From the NCBI RefSeq assembly GCF_963662255.1, contig NW_026912129.1:806001-870000 (forward strand): 64,000 nt of DNA. The letters are read 5' to 3'. Below are positions 21,101-32,430 of the stretch, one piece after another; positions within the stretch are counted from its first letter, which is position 1, and each line of letters begins with the position of its first letter. The DNA is from Cinclus cinclus (taxonomy: Eukaryota; Chordata; Aves; Passeriformes; Cinclidae). The position numbers and the translations under genes were made by a program. Under the pieces are notes generated by a model. The model ran no database searches. It had not been told where the DNA came from and saw only the letters and a list, made by a program, of their open reading frames with translations.

Positions 21101-21789
21101 TTCTTTTCAAGGCTGCTGATAGTCAGGAAACATTGCCAGTGAGGCTGCTGTGTAGTTTTGGATCATCAGTGGTTGTCCAAAAAACTCTGCTGAGGGTTCT
21201 GCTGCTGCCCAGTGCTTTATTTGGCCTCTTCATTGCTGGGCCTTGTCCTGGGGAGCCCGCTGGGGCTGCAGCCAGTGCTGGCTCCCACTGAGGCTGCGTG
21301 GCCAAGAGCAGCCCCAGGAGCAGCGGGCAGAGGCAGAGCAAGGTGGGGAGGAGAAAGAGCAGGGAGCAGATTGCCCTTGAAAGGCAGACGAGCTCTGGAG
21401 CCCGCTCCTGGCCAGGGACCCTGCCCAGAGCCATCCCCTGCTCACCAGGGCCTTGAGGGGCACCTGTCCAGCTGGGCCAAGGTGTGTCGGCAGCTCCAGC
21501 CGTGCTGGGGAGCCTTTCCAGCTCTGGGCCCTGCTGTGCAGGAGGGTCCCTGTGTGCCACGGGCAGCTGGGGCCTCAGCCATTCCTCTCTCCACAGGTGC
21601 TGCTGTGCAGACTCAGAAGAGCCGCCCAAGAGCTCAGGCAGTGAGAACTTGACTCCCAGTTCTTCACGTCTGTCCCCATCTGCCCTGGTGTGGCTGCAGC
21701 CCCGTCTTGAGCGCGTCCCAGCACCCAGACCTCCAAAACGAGAACCCCTGCCCCCGAGCCCCCTGGCCCTGCTCCCCAGCCCAGACTGA
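12184..21789 (+). CDS. Exon-array single-pass membrane protein gene, copy A (25 exons, unknown family)
   Basis: Exons: 12184-12280, 13003-13074, 13277-13348, 13406-13537, 13992-14099, 14741-14812, 14901-14972, 15060-15158, 15615-15713, 15881-15952, 16344-16421, 16631-16702, 16790-16888, 17345-17443, 17597-17668, 18060-18137, 18347-18418, 18506-18604, 19061-19159, 19313-19384, 19776-19853, 20063-20134, 20192-20320, 20902-21067, 21597-21789. Exon 1 has a Kozak ACCATGG and a signal peptide (LALRLFLLLLLAVALPA). Every middle exon is phase 1-1. Five types repeat: a, acidic (SEPDDEGENEG); b (PSSHGRG end); c, charged (DLERRRG end); d (VKPGTVTGG end); e (DLHRLEMLVNPG). The penultimate exon encodes one TM helix (LVAIVAGGAVLLMMC), the last a tail with WCCC and a PxxPxR motif. 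The joined frame is about 790 codons. Likely type I surface protein; function unknown. The exon at 14901 lacks its GT donor in copy A; skipping it keeps the frame. Confidence 0.7.
12755..12906 (+). repeat. GGGAA polypurine microsatellite in intron 1 (copy A)
   Basis: About 29-30 uninterrupted GGGAA units, a pure purine strand about 150 bp long. It can form triplex or G-rich structures. The long ORFs across it in every frame are artefacts of the repeat. Confidence 0.95.
14880..20545 (+). repeat. 1.7-kb tandem exon array, copy A (three units plus partial)
   Basis: Type-b exons start at 14901, 16631, 18347 and 20063, giving spacings of 1730, 1716 and 1716 bases. The second and third units are almost base-identical, including introns. 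The first is 14 bases longer (ctctgggcctgagc retained near 15725). Each unit contributes one set of exons b-c-d-e-a, 420 coding bases, so unit gain or loss changes the protein by 140 residues without breaking the frame. Confidence 0.95.
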
Positions 21790-21842
21790 AATTGGGCAGC
21801 CCCTCTCTGCCATGGCAGGGATTGGCCCACGTTTCAAGTTCA

Positions 21843-21848
21843 AATAAA
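21843..21848 (+). terminator. Polyadenylation signal AATAAA of the exon-array gene
   Basis: AATAAA lies 54 bases after the stop codon at 21787-21789, followed by a short GT-rich stretch. It gives a compact 3'UTR and supports the last-exon model. Confidence 0.75.
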
Positions 21849-21866
21849 GAAATTGAGTTGTCACAG

Positions 21867-23358
21867 TGTGCTGGTTTTATCTTGAAGGCACCTGAGGGGA
21901 GGGAATACTAGGAAGTTTTTCTCCATGAGAACTTCCTCTGTGAATTGATGGCACCAATTGGAGGCTGGTTTAGCTGTTGACAGCCTGAGAAACCAATTGG
22001 AAAAGCCAGTTCTCTCCGTGAATCACATTTGAAGCAATTAAACGCCGGGAAAAGCTCTCTTTCATTTCTGACATCTCACAAGGTAACCCCAACCTGGGCC
22101 AGGCCCCCTTCCAACGCGGCCCGGGCCAGGCAGGGGTGGGCTCGGGAGGCTGCTGGGCCCCGTTTTCAACCAGCGGCCCCAATAGCCAAAAAGAAGAAAA
22201 GGCCATTGCTAAGATCCTCGCCCTCCCCCGGTGTGGCCGCGGCTCGGGGGGCCCTGCCCTGCCCCCGTTCAGAGCAGCCCTGGGGTGGCCGAGCCCGCCC
22301 AGCCGCCCTCGCGGCCTGGGGGGAGGCAGCTGGGCCCTGGTTTGGCAGAGCCCCCCACGCCTTTGCTTGTCGGGCAAGGCAGAGGGAGAACCCCCGGCCC
22401 GCGGCTGGAGCTGGGTGCAGCTGGCACCGGAGGGCAGCCATGGAGCCAGAGCCTTGTCACCGATTTCTCCTCTGACTGGACTCTGCAGTTTTCATCCGCC
22501 CCCACCCCCAGCGCGGCCTGGGCGGCCTGAGATCCTGACACAGCTCCAGCATGGCCTGGCCAAAACCCTGCAACTTCTGTGTGAGATTTTTAACTTTTTC
22601 CAGTACTCAGATAAGACTTACAGGCCTTTGATCCTTCCTTGTGTGAAAGGAAAAAGAACAGAAAGGATACACCAAAGTCAGTGAAGCAAAAGCTAAGTTT
22701 CCACATGGAAGGAGAATGAGGAGACACCATGAAGGCTGGCTGAAAAATCTTTTTCTAAGTTACAGGGGTGGACTGTGCTACACTAAAAATTCCTTGAAAC
22801 CACGGAGAAAGACATGGGGGGTGTGGTGAGGTGGGAAGTGTTTTGGAAGATCCTTTGCCCCGAGGGAAAAAGGGGGATCTCTGTTCCTGGGAATGAAATA
22901 TGAACAGAGGGAAGAGAGCTGAAGAGAACTTTTGCCTTTGAGTAGCTCATCCTTAAAAGTAAAACCCCATGACTTTGACAAGGCCCACAAGCACAGCTCT
23001 GGGAAGGCTGTGAAGGTGGGACGAGTATCACGATTGCAGATCTCCGGGCGGCTGCTGTTCATGAAGAAAAGTGAAGTCAGGAGAGAACTGGTTATTTCCT
23101 CTCTTGAAAAGGATCCCGATAGTTGAACAAGAAGAAACTCCTCTCCCCGATGTGAACTGAAAAAGATTTTTTAAGTAAAGGAATTGACTGAAATGTCTCT
23201 GTATGTTGTTAAAGTGTGAAAAGAAGAAGGAGAAAGTAGTCTGAAGATCTATTCTGAATTTATTATTATTTTCCTTTGTGTTGATAATAAAGTTTTTATT
23301 TATCCCCTGTTAAGTTTTGGGCCTGCTTTGCTTTTACTCCTAATTCCATTTCACAACA
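21867..23358 (+). mobile_element. Solo LTR-like element (avian ERV type)
   Basis: The segment starts TGTGCTGGTTTT, a start I associate with passerine ERVL-type LTRs, and ends TTCACAACA, giving TG...CA ends. It has a GC-rich core and an AATAAAG about 70 bases before the end (23287-23293). I see no clear target-site duplication (flanks tcacag and aaaggt). It begins only 19 bases after the poly(A) signal of the exon-array gene. Confidence 0.55.
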
Positions 23359-26300
23359 AAAGGTAAATATATTAAAGTTGCCAAACCCAAATTAAAACAT
23401 TTTTGGTGCAATAGCCAGGAAACAAAATCTAAACCAAAGCACACAGCTATGTCTGGGTGGTAGCACCAGCAAAGCCCACACAGCACCAGCACTGGCTGAG
23501 CTCCATGTCCAGGAGCAGCCATGGATGCCCAGGGGCAGGCAGGCAGGAGCCAGGCAGGGGCTGCTGTGAGCAGGGGCGAGGCCTCGAGGGGCTGGGGGAG
23601 CCCATGCTGAGCATCCCTGGGCTGAGGGCACATCTTCTTCAGTGGCATCATCTGGGCCTGGAGCTCATGAGGCACACAGGGCTATTGTGGGGTCTCTGCT
23701 AAGGGGTGCATGGAACCCTCGTTAGGTGCAGTAGAGTTAAACTTGAGGGGTTTTTTACTCTTCTCAGCACAGTAAAGGGACACTCTTGGTGCAGGTTTCA
23801 TAAAGTTGGGTGAAAACTTCTTGCAAACCCTTGAGCCTGGCATGTGGGCACAGGGGCTGGATGGAACCCATTCCTTGAGGCCAGGATGGGCTCGGCCAGG
23901 TGAGGGCCTTGGCAGGGAATGGCTGCAGCCGTGGGGTCTGATGAGGCTGTGGTGGTGGCCAAACACCCATTTACAGCCACAACCACTCCCCCTGGCCCTG
24001 TGCTGTACCAAACACAAAGCATGCCAAGCATGCAGACTCCTTCATTGGCTGGTTCAGCGTTTTCAACAGGTTTTCCTCCTCTTATCTGAACAAGGTGCAT
24101 GCTGTTTCTATGATTTAAAAATGGCTACAGTGCATCTTCCTTCTTAAGCTTCTGATTAATATTTGCTGACTCTTAATACTTAATTCATGGATCCTTGAGT
24201 TAACTATCGCTCAACTCCTTTCAGCGCGGGCTCTGCTCCGGGCTCCTGTGGCCCCAAAGCCGAGTGTGGATGGAGCCCCGGCCCGGCTGGGCTGTGCAGC
24301 AGGGTGGCACCGTGGCTCCCCAGGCAGCACCCAGCCCTCTGCCCCCTCCACAGCCCAGCACCAGAGTCTGCGGCCACCTCTCAGGCGGTCAAACGGGCAG
24401 GATGGCAAGGCTGGGGGAGTCCTTGAAGAGACGGGGTGGTGGAAGGGAGCAAAGGGATGAGGTTCTGCGTAGGCCCTGACAGGCCAAGGCCATGTGAAGG
24501 CACGAGACCCACGTGGCTGGAAGGAGTGGGTGACAGGAGCTTCCTAGGGGACAGAAGGCCCCTGAGGGGCCGGGCTGGTGAGAAGCCCCGAGGAACTGGG
24601 TGTCAGAGGCCACAGGCAGCCCCTGGGCAACCTTGTTCCTTCCGCCTGGCTATACTAGCGCTTCCCCAGAGAGTCTGCCACGCCTGTGGCAGAAGTCCTC
24701 GAGGCCGGGCCTCAACAGGAAGGTGGGGACAGCCCCGAGGGGCCCAGGCTGGGCTGGCTGGAAGAAAGCAAGAAGCAGCAGGCGCTGAAGAAAAGCACGC
24801 ACTTGTGGCCGACATTCAGAGCTGGAGGGAAGCACTGTGGTGTCTGCTGAGGAGGTGGCCCTCTTCACAGGCTCAGGCTTTGCTGTTAGAAGATCCTGCT
24901 TTGCCCTTGCTGGAGGCTGTTCCCTACCAATGCACGGCCCTCCATTGTTCCTGGATCAAGTCTGGTGGACCTGTGGCAGCAAATCTGTCCCGTGTGTTTC
25001 TGACAGCAGCAAAGGGCAGGACATGTCAGCTTGAAGCACTTGTCTTGGCTGCTCCTTCAGGGGGCTGGCACCATCCATCGTCCAAGACACAGAACAGCTT
25101 CTCCGCCCAGAGTTATCCCTAGCCTCTGCATTGCCCAGGTGTTTGCCTTGATGTTCACTGGGGACCTCCTTGGTTTTGGACATCCCTTGCCGTGCTCAGC
25201 AGGAACCTTGAGCATTTACTGGGGTCATGATAGGAGACAGACGACACAACCCTTCTTGATCCATCTGACAAAATCCTCTTTATTGTTTGAGACCCTTCTT
25301 AAAGAGAGGGTTTGAATTCCCTGGCTCATGACAGCTGATGGTTTGGGACTTGAGACTGCCCAATTCTCTGAGCAGTGAAGTGTCTGCTGCTTAGGATGGA
25401 AGTTCATTGGGTGAAATCTCTGTTTGGGTTTGAATATACCCTATCATTGTTCACCTAGGGCCTGTTTATTGCACCAGACTAATCAAACCAAATTTCTGAT
25501 CTAGGGCTGAATTAATTGCCTAGCTACAAGCCAGCTTGTGCTGTGGCAGGTTTCCTCCTTAAGGCAGGTGCCTGCACCGGCCTCTCTGTAGAGGATTCCA
25601 TGGCGCAGGCTGAGGAGATAGAGCATGAAGCTGCTCAGGATACCTGCCATGCTGCAGAACTTCTAAATTGACAGCAGGAGATGCTCAAGCAACTTGCAAT
25701 CTTTTTGGGAAATCCTGAGTCAGAGGATTTTGGAGGAAAATTACCTCAATCTTCCTCTACTGCATATCCTCCCAAACTTGATGAACCTCCACCCTCCTTT
25801 TGAAGTAAGGCCGTGGCTCTGAAAGGCAGTGTTTCCTACTTCCAAAATGTGGCTGAGCTCTTGTGGACATGAGCCACCATCCTGACAAAATCTCTTGAAC
25901 TTGAGAAGGGATCCCTGAAGGCCATGGGAGGCCTTGTAGAGATACCCACTGCCCTGGCGGTGGCCAACCAGCAACATGTGTCAAGGGCAGCGTGTACTTT
26001 GCCCTGGCCAAGCCTTTGCCGGCCACAGGGGGCTGATGGGTATGGCCCAAAGGCTGGAGGCAGAGGAGCCGGAGCTGAGGGACCTTGTCCTGGATGTGCA
26101 GTGCTCGTGTGACTGTGGCATGGATGGCAAGGCCACACAGTAGCCAAGCTACCATCCCTTCCCCATGACCTCCAGAGAGGCCTTCCCCAACGTGGATGAG
26201 AAAGAGGTCCTGAAGCAGGCACAAAAGTGCTGGTGACATTGAAGGACCACGGGGGCACAAAGTGAGGAGGTCCTTACTGAGGGACACAGCACCTGGACCA

Positions 26301-26850
26301 AGGGACCACCAGGTGCCCCTCAGAGACCCACCATGGAACTGGTGTGGACTCAGCGTGGACTTGCCACAGACCTGCCACAGGCAATTCCAGACTGTCCATC
26401 CCCGGGGGGGAGTTTTGGTGGCAGATGAGGGCCCAGACCACTGCACATCACAGGCTAGCCTGTGCCATTGGCATGTCTTGATTGTGCAGGAAAGAGAGTG
26501 CAGAATAAATGCTGCACTGCTGGCAGACCCTTCACTGACAGAGGCGTCAGGGACATGGAGGAGTCATGGGCAATGGGTGTGGAAGGTGGAGGTGGTGATA
26601 ACGGAGTTTGAAGAACTGTGCTGGCTCAATTTTGGCTAGCCAGGTGCCCACTGAGGCACTCCATCACTTCCCTTCTTTGACCCATAATAGGGAGTAAATG
26701 GGATAAAAATCCCATGGGTCAGGAAGATCACTCACCAATTACTGTCACAGTCAAAGCAGATTCACCTTGGGCAAATTTACTTACTTTAGTACCAATGAAG
26801 CAGAGTAGGAAACTGAGAAATAAGAACAAACCTGAAAACATCTCCCCCTA
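23359..26850. other. No supported gene; scattered repeat fragments
   Basis: Bases about 23597-23665 match about 11338-11400 (cccatgctgagcatccctgg and following), a dispersed repeat. The rest includes ORFs up to about 229 codons on both strands, but they have no recognisable motif, no splice context and opposing frames. I see nothing I can name. Confidence 0.4.
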
Positions 26851-27690
26851 CCCTCCCTTCTTGCAAGGCTCAACTTCACTCCCAACTCTTTTACCTCTTC
26901 CCCTTGAGCAGCGCGCGAGATGCAGAATGTGGATTGCTGTCACCTCATAACACTTACCTCTGCTGCTCCTTTCTCCTGACAGTTTCCCTTCTCCATGGGA
27001 GACATTCCTGCACCAACTTTTCCAGCGTGGGTCCTTCCCACAGGCTGCAGTTGTCGAAGATCTGCTCCACAAGGTCCCTTTCCACAGGTTACAGTCCTTC
27101 AGGAACAGACTGCTCCGGTGTCCTGCCAGCTCCTGCATGGACTCCTCTCCACAGAGCATAGCCCCTGCCAGGAGCCCACTCGAGTGTGGGCTCCTCCCAG
27201 GCTGCAGCTCCCTTCAGGGCATCCCCACCTGCTGTGCTCTGGGGTCCTTACATGGGGTGCAGTGGGGAGCTGCTCCTCTACTCACCTCCACGGGCTACGG
27301 GTCAAAATCCTCCTCCCTATGGGCTGCAGCACGGGCTGCAGGGGAATCTGCTCCAGCACCTCGTCCTTCTCCAGCCTTGGTGCCTGCAGGGCTCCTGCTC
27401 TCACATCTTCTCCCTCCTCCGTCCCAGCTGCTGTTGCACAGCAGTGTTTACCCCGTTTTTAACACCAGGCCACAGAGGCCCTCCCAGCATCGCTGCTTGG
27501 CTCAGCCTTAGCCAGTGGTGGGTCCGTCCTGGAGCCCTCTGGAGCCAGCTCTGCCCAACATGGGGGCAGCTCCTGGTGTCTCCTCCTAGAGGATCCCCCT
27601 GCGGGCCCCTGCTACCCAGACCTGGCCATGCAAACCTGCCACAAGCGTGATGAGGTGGTACCAAGGGGAGCATGGGGGGTCTCACGAAAA
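26850..27690 (-). mobile_element. LTR-type interspersed repeat, antisense
   Basis: A long stretch with recurring 'caggctgcag', 'ctccac' and 'gctgctc' words and a ctcctcc-rich 3' part matches my memory of a common avian ERV LTR read in antisense. Ends are approximate. Family assignment needs a repeat library. Confidence 0.45.
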
Positions 27691-27789
27691 GCATGAGCTA
27701 GGGGAATCAGCAAGAGGAGCTCAAAGATTCAATGAGCTGCAGTCATTGCCATAGGCCCAGAGACCATCACCAAAGTCCCAGTGTGACTC

Positions 27790-27945
27790 TGCTGGAATGA
27801 GGCCAAGTGCACGGCCTGCCCCTGGCTCGGGGCAGTCCCAAGGACAGGCTCAGACTGGGCAGAGAGTGGATCGAGAGCAGCCCTGAGGAGAAGCACTTGG
27901 GAGTGTTGGTGGACAACAAGCTCACTGTGCCCCAGGATGGGGGCT
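27790..27945 (+). mobile_element. CR1 LINE fragment
   Basis: Contains the CR1-typical phrases around 'gggcagagagtgga' and 'cttgggagtgttggtggacaac'. Short 5'- and 3'-truncated fragment. Confidence 0.55.
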
Positions 27946-28211
27946 GAACAGCAGGCCTGGGAAGCTTCACAGACTGGACTTTGACTCAGGCACACAGAGG
28001 CATGAGAACGCTACCAGCCTTTCCTAGGAACAGAATCCTGTAAAGGTGAAAACCAGCTTGTTTCCCTGAGGAAGAATTGTAAGACTGGGACTTGCTTTCT
28101 TGCACCTGCATAAACTATTCTCAAGCGTCAGAGAAAAAATGCAAACAAGACCTAAAAACAGATGTTTGCCTGCATGTAGAAACCTCTGGTGAACTGTCTA
28201 ATCGTTACGGG

Positions 28212-28560
28212 TGTCTCGGTTTGAAAGAGAGGTGTCTGCTAAAGAAAGGCAGGACTCCCCCTTGGATTGGAGAATGTAAACCCTCTCCCTGCCAATTATT
28301 CTAATTTGGAAATTAAGGGGCTCTCTGGCACATATGAGGATAGGAATAGCAGCTCTTTACTAGTATGGAGAACAAGGCAAAACAAAACAACAACGATGGA
28401 ATTCATAGCAAACAGAAGCAGGGACCCCATGACAGCCTTCTCAGCTGAGACCAGACAGGAGGGAGGAGAGGCTTTGCTTCACAAAGCCCTGGGGCAGTCG
28501 ATCTCAGTGCCCCTGCTACAGGACTCTGAGGAGCACTAAGCTGGAACGGCAGGAATGAGC
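28212..28560 (+). mobile_element. ERV LTR 5' part
   Basis: Begins tgtctcggtttgaaagagagg and continues with 'gtgtctgctaa' and 'gaaattaaggggctctc', phrases common in passerine ERVK-like LTR or leader copies. End not defined. Confidence 0.45.
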
Positions 28561-28856
28561 AAAAGATGCCGGGCTGGTGGACAAGCTGTATCAGAAAACT
28601 CCATGGCAGAAGTTGGGACTGCTGGCCATCCCGGCATGGCAGGGGGTGCGGGGCTGCAGCGCAGGGAAACCCAGAGCAGCGCCGGAGGAGCGGCGGGGCT
28701 GGGGCAGCGGCGGGCCGGCTCCGAGCAGGGCAAGGGACAGGGGGCTCAGGATTCCCGGGAACACGAGCAGATGGGCATAGGTCCCTCTTTTAGTGAGGTA
28801 GGTGTTACTAAGGTCCCGGGTCAGTGGCTGCTGTCATGAGCAGAGGCTCGGCCCAG

Positions 28857-28912
28857 ACAAGAAGAAGGAGAAGAAGGAGGAGAAGAAGAAGTGGCTGCAG
28901 CAGCAGCAGCTC
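28857..28912 (+). repeat. GAA/GAG-rich simple repeat followed by CAG run
   Basis: A purine-rich aagaagaaggag stretch runs directly into (cag)4. Simple repeat without a supported gene. Confidence 0.7.
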
Positions 28913-29559
28913 CCGGTGGGGTTATGCTGAATTCCTTTCCCCAAGCAACAGCAGCCTCTGAGCATCCCCTGAAGCAGTAGCGCAAGAGAGCTAGCAGCTG
29001 TCCCCTGCCCTCCTTTTACCTGGGCCCAGCCAAACCTTTGCTTTCTCAAGCCCCCAGAAGTACCAGCAGTCAGTGTTTCTCAGCAACTCCTGGGAAAAAT
29101 TCTATAGGCAAGTGTTGGGTTGGATGTCAGTTGGACAAGAAAGTCTCACAGATATGTATGCTTAGCAGAAAGATCTTTAAATGTAGCATCTCAAGAAGGA
29201 ATAGAAATGAAAGCAAGTTTTGATATAGAAGAAAAGTATTGCTGAGCCAGACTTAGTGGATAACTAAGAAGGCAAAGGCTATGTTAGTTGGAAGGGGCTT
29301 TTATGGCTCGGAGCAAAGAATAAATCCACCTTAAATACAAGATGTTTTACCAAGCAAAATGATTCTACAGGCAAACCAGACTATTGATGATAGAAAAAGT
29401 AGAAAAAAGGCCTCAGAGTTTTCCAGTGCGAGGAAACTGAAAAACAACTTCTAGCTTAAACTGTGACATACTAACTCGTAGTGATTGGAGAATAGTAACA
29501 TGAATATGGTAATGTTAGCAGTTATGATAGGCTATAGGTAATAGTAAAACTATTGACTG

Positions 29560-29770
29560 GGTGTTATGTATTAGGATGGCCAGCAAAGAAAAGTATATAA
29601 TGCATTGTAAGCAGAACTCGAGTGGTTTCAGACAAGCCTACAGCTGTGGCTGATAGCTGTAGGCTAGGCTCTTTCACCCAGGACCCGTGAATTGCTGAAT
29701 CATCTGGATACAATAAACAGCATCTTAAAGAGCTGTCTCAAGTCAGGCATCTCTCCTTATGGCTCTTACA
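29560..29770 (+). mobile_element. LTR 3' half (U3 end-R-U5)
   Basis: A TATATAA box (29594-29600) and AATAAA (29712-29717) are spaced as in a retroviral LTR, and the segment ends in CA at about 29770. The internal region is not found downstream, so it is probably solo. Confidence 0.45.
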
Positions 29771-29779
29771 GGTAAGAAG

Positions 29780-30697
29780 GAACAAAAGAAAAGAAACCTA
29801 ACACGCACCAATGGGGTAACAGCTTGTTACTGACCCACTGCGGATAGACACGGTATGTTTGTACAACTCTATAGAAAGAGATTTGTGAAAAAACCGGGAT
29901 CTCTTTTTCGCTCCATGAAAAGAGTGTGTCTGGTCTAACAGGAGCACACAGCGACAGCCCAGCCCTTGTACTGTCACCCAGAACCCCCCCTGTCCTGGGC
30001 TGGCCCCACAGCGAGGGCAGCAGGGGACAGGGGGATTCTGCACCTGTGCCCCGTTCAGGTGAGATCTCACCTGCAGAGCTGCCTCCAGCCCTCGGGTCCA
30101 ACATCAGAAGGATGTGGAGGTTCTGGAGTGAGTCTAGATGTGAAAAACGAGGTTCACTTTCCTGGTAACATTTTAAAAGTTCAATAGAAGACAATAAGAG
30201 ACAAACAAGAAAGCAAAAGGTAATACAGCTGGGTGCTTGGCATTCAGCCAAGAGCACCCCTGCTCTTTTGGAGACAGCCCTTAAATTCATTGACTAGTTG
30301 CATATGCACAGACCACTCATGCATATTCAATCTTTTCTAAAAACTAATTTCCATATTCCAGGAACTGTTTTGCATGCCCACTCCTTGAGTCCACCTTTTC
30401 AGAGCATGCGTGTTTCTTGGCCGTGCTTCTAATTTAGTTTTCTTATCAGTCTTAACTTGGGCTGTGGTCCTCAATTTCTACAGACAGTCCCTGCAGGTAG
30501 CTGGTATATCAGTAGCAGGTGTCTTTATTGGGTCTTATCCAACCAAGCAGGCACTTCACTTACTACAAACACACTTTATCACCTTGCCTTACTCCTAAAG
30601 AAAACTGCAGCTTGAAAACCATTTCAACACCACACTTTTATTATCCTCCCAAACATTTGGGAAAAGCCAATACCACAACATGTATTTATAACAAAGA
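29780..30697. other. No supported gene; probable further LTR-derived DNA
   Basis: A minus-strand frame of 174 codons (29766-30290) has no recognisable domain. Its composition resembles LTR sequence, with poly(A)-like words on the minus strand. Nothing else can be named. Confidence 0.3.
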
Positions 30698-31104
30698 GTG
30701 GCCGCAGAGATGCTCTCAGGGCTGGAGGCCCTCTGCTTGGAGCCAGTCTGGGAGAGCTGGGGGTGTTCAGCCTGGAGAAGAGAAGGCTCCAGGGAGAGCT
30801 CAGAGCCATTTGCAGTGCCTAAAGGGGCTCCCAAGAGAGATGAGGGGGGACCTTGGACAAGGGCCTGGAATGCCAGGACAAGAGGAATGGCTATCCACTG
30901 AGAGAGGACGGGCTTAGAAGAAATTCTTCCCTGTGGGGATGGTGAGGCCCTGGCACAGGTTGCCCAGAGCAGCTGTGGCTGCCCCATCCCTGGAAGTGTC
31001 CAAGGCCAGGTTGGAGGGAGCTTGGAGCAACCTGCTGTGGTGGCAGGGGATGGAATAGGATGAGCTTTGAGGTCCCTCCAGCCCAGAGCAGTCTGGGATT
31101 CTAT
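30697..31104 (+). mobile_element. CR1 LINE 3' region
   Basis: The order of CR1 phrases is complete: 'cagcctggagaagagaagg', 'ggcacaggttgcccagagc', 'gccccatccctggaagtg', 'tccaaggccaggttggag', and the 3' 'gattctatg' word at the end. It has no coding capacity. Confidence 0.85.
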
Positions 31105-32430
31105 GCTGAGGTGAAACATAACCATTGCGATGAGGAATGCAGGGGTTGCCAAGCTGCCGTGGCATCATGGCCATTGGGTGGTCCCTGAGGAGGTCAAAGG
31201 GCAGCTCCTGAGGAGACTGGGGCATCTCATTGGGCCAGGACTGCATGGAAATGGGGGTGGCTCCAGCCAGGAAGATGCATTGCTGCCACTCACTGTGACA
31301 GACAACATGGAAAATAGACATTTTCAATTGCAAAATAGAGCTTAAAGACTAACTAGGAAATTAGATTAAAGAATGCAAAAGTAGACACATAGGATGCTAA
31401 CCAGAGCTGGAAGCAGTGGGTAAACAGATAAGAAGGAACCTAGGTGGGTTTTGTGGCAAAGTTATGTAACAAGAAACAGCAGTGCATGCCCTAAGAGAAG
31501 TTCAAGGCAAGGGAACTTACAACTTTGGGGGCTCTCAGTGAATACGACCAGCAGGGACCGGATCAGACGACCCTCTAAGACCATAAAAGGACTTCCAGGA
31601 AGGGGCAGGGCTGGGTGAAGTAGTTCTAGGAAAAGTAAGGTTCATGTAGGAGCTAGGAAGTACCTTGTGATGAATAGGTATGATGAGCATGGTGGAATGA
31701 ACACCCCGTTGTAAAGTTTCATGGCCCACATTTGCTTTGAGGAGACATCCTCTGCATATAAATCTTAGTCATTCATCAACAGTAATAGTGGCTCCAGGGA
31801 TGATCTGTGAGTGGTGTCACCACAACCTGGCCACTTCATACACCTGATCCAGCAGCACGCAGCCCGCTGCTTTGGGCAGTTTTCCATTCACTTGGCCATT
31901 CTCTCAGTCCATATCTCGCCAGTCGGGCTGTGAGGAGACTGCGTGGCTGTTGAATGTTGTAGCAGCCTGGGGTCAAAGCCCCTGGCTGCCACCGACGTAC
32001 CCGGATAGGGAGTTCCGCAAGGAACGGCCTCTCCTGGCGTCTCAGGCAGGCTTCAGCCACAAGGTAGCAAGATGCAAGCGGTGCCTGGAGTTCAGGCAAT
32101 CAGCTCTTAGAGTGATGTCAGCTCCAAGTGATTTCAGCTGGGCTTGCAAGGTACTTTGGCCGGCGCACAGAAATGAGACTGGGAGCGCTGTGTAGAGGTT
32201 CCGCAGGGTTCTTTATTGTCTTCTGACAAGGGGAGTCCAGGGACAGCAGCATTCTAGTGAACTGGGTAAAAGTAGGGGGTTTTAGAGGCAAAGGATGGCT
32301 TGACAGAATCATCAGTGGTCTGGGGCTAAGGAAATAGAACCAATAGTTTTACAAGGAGATGAAGCGGGGTCCAAAGCGAGGAGAAGGGTCTCAGCCTAGT
32401 CACCGTGACTAAGCAATTCTTATCCAGGGG
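31105..32430. other. No supported gene; possible LTR fragments
   Basis: A 'ccataaaagg' TATA-like word near 31580 and 'ttctttattgtc' near 32210 (reverse AATAAA) hint at degraded LTRs. No gene, splice frame or RNA gene is visible. Confidence 0.3.

Larger units (their letters stand above)
1..21395. repeat. Segmental duplication, copy A
   Basis: This stretch matches 46063-64000 base for base over long runs, in the same orientation. The offset is 46062 at the left end and 42605 at the right. The net 3457-bp shortfall in copy B is mainly two missing 1716-bp exon-array units, plus small microsatellite changes (CCCTG +4 units, GGGAA -10 units in B). Sparse substitutions separate the copies, so the duplication is recent or homogenised by gene conversion. 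The left edge coincides with the window edge, so the real breakpoint is not visible. Confidence 0.95.

Noticed and set aside
24436..25122. 228-codon plus-strand ORF
   Set aside because: No recognisable motif, overlaps other ORFs in GC-rich DNA, no splice or start context.
25757..26446. 229-codon minus-strand ORF
   Set aside because: Low-complexity composition, overlapping alternative frames, no similarity I can name.
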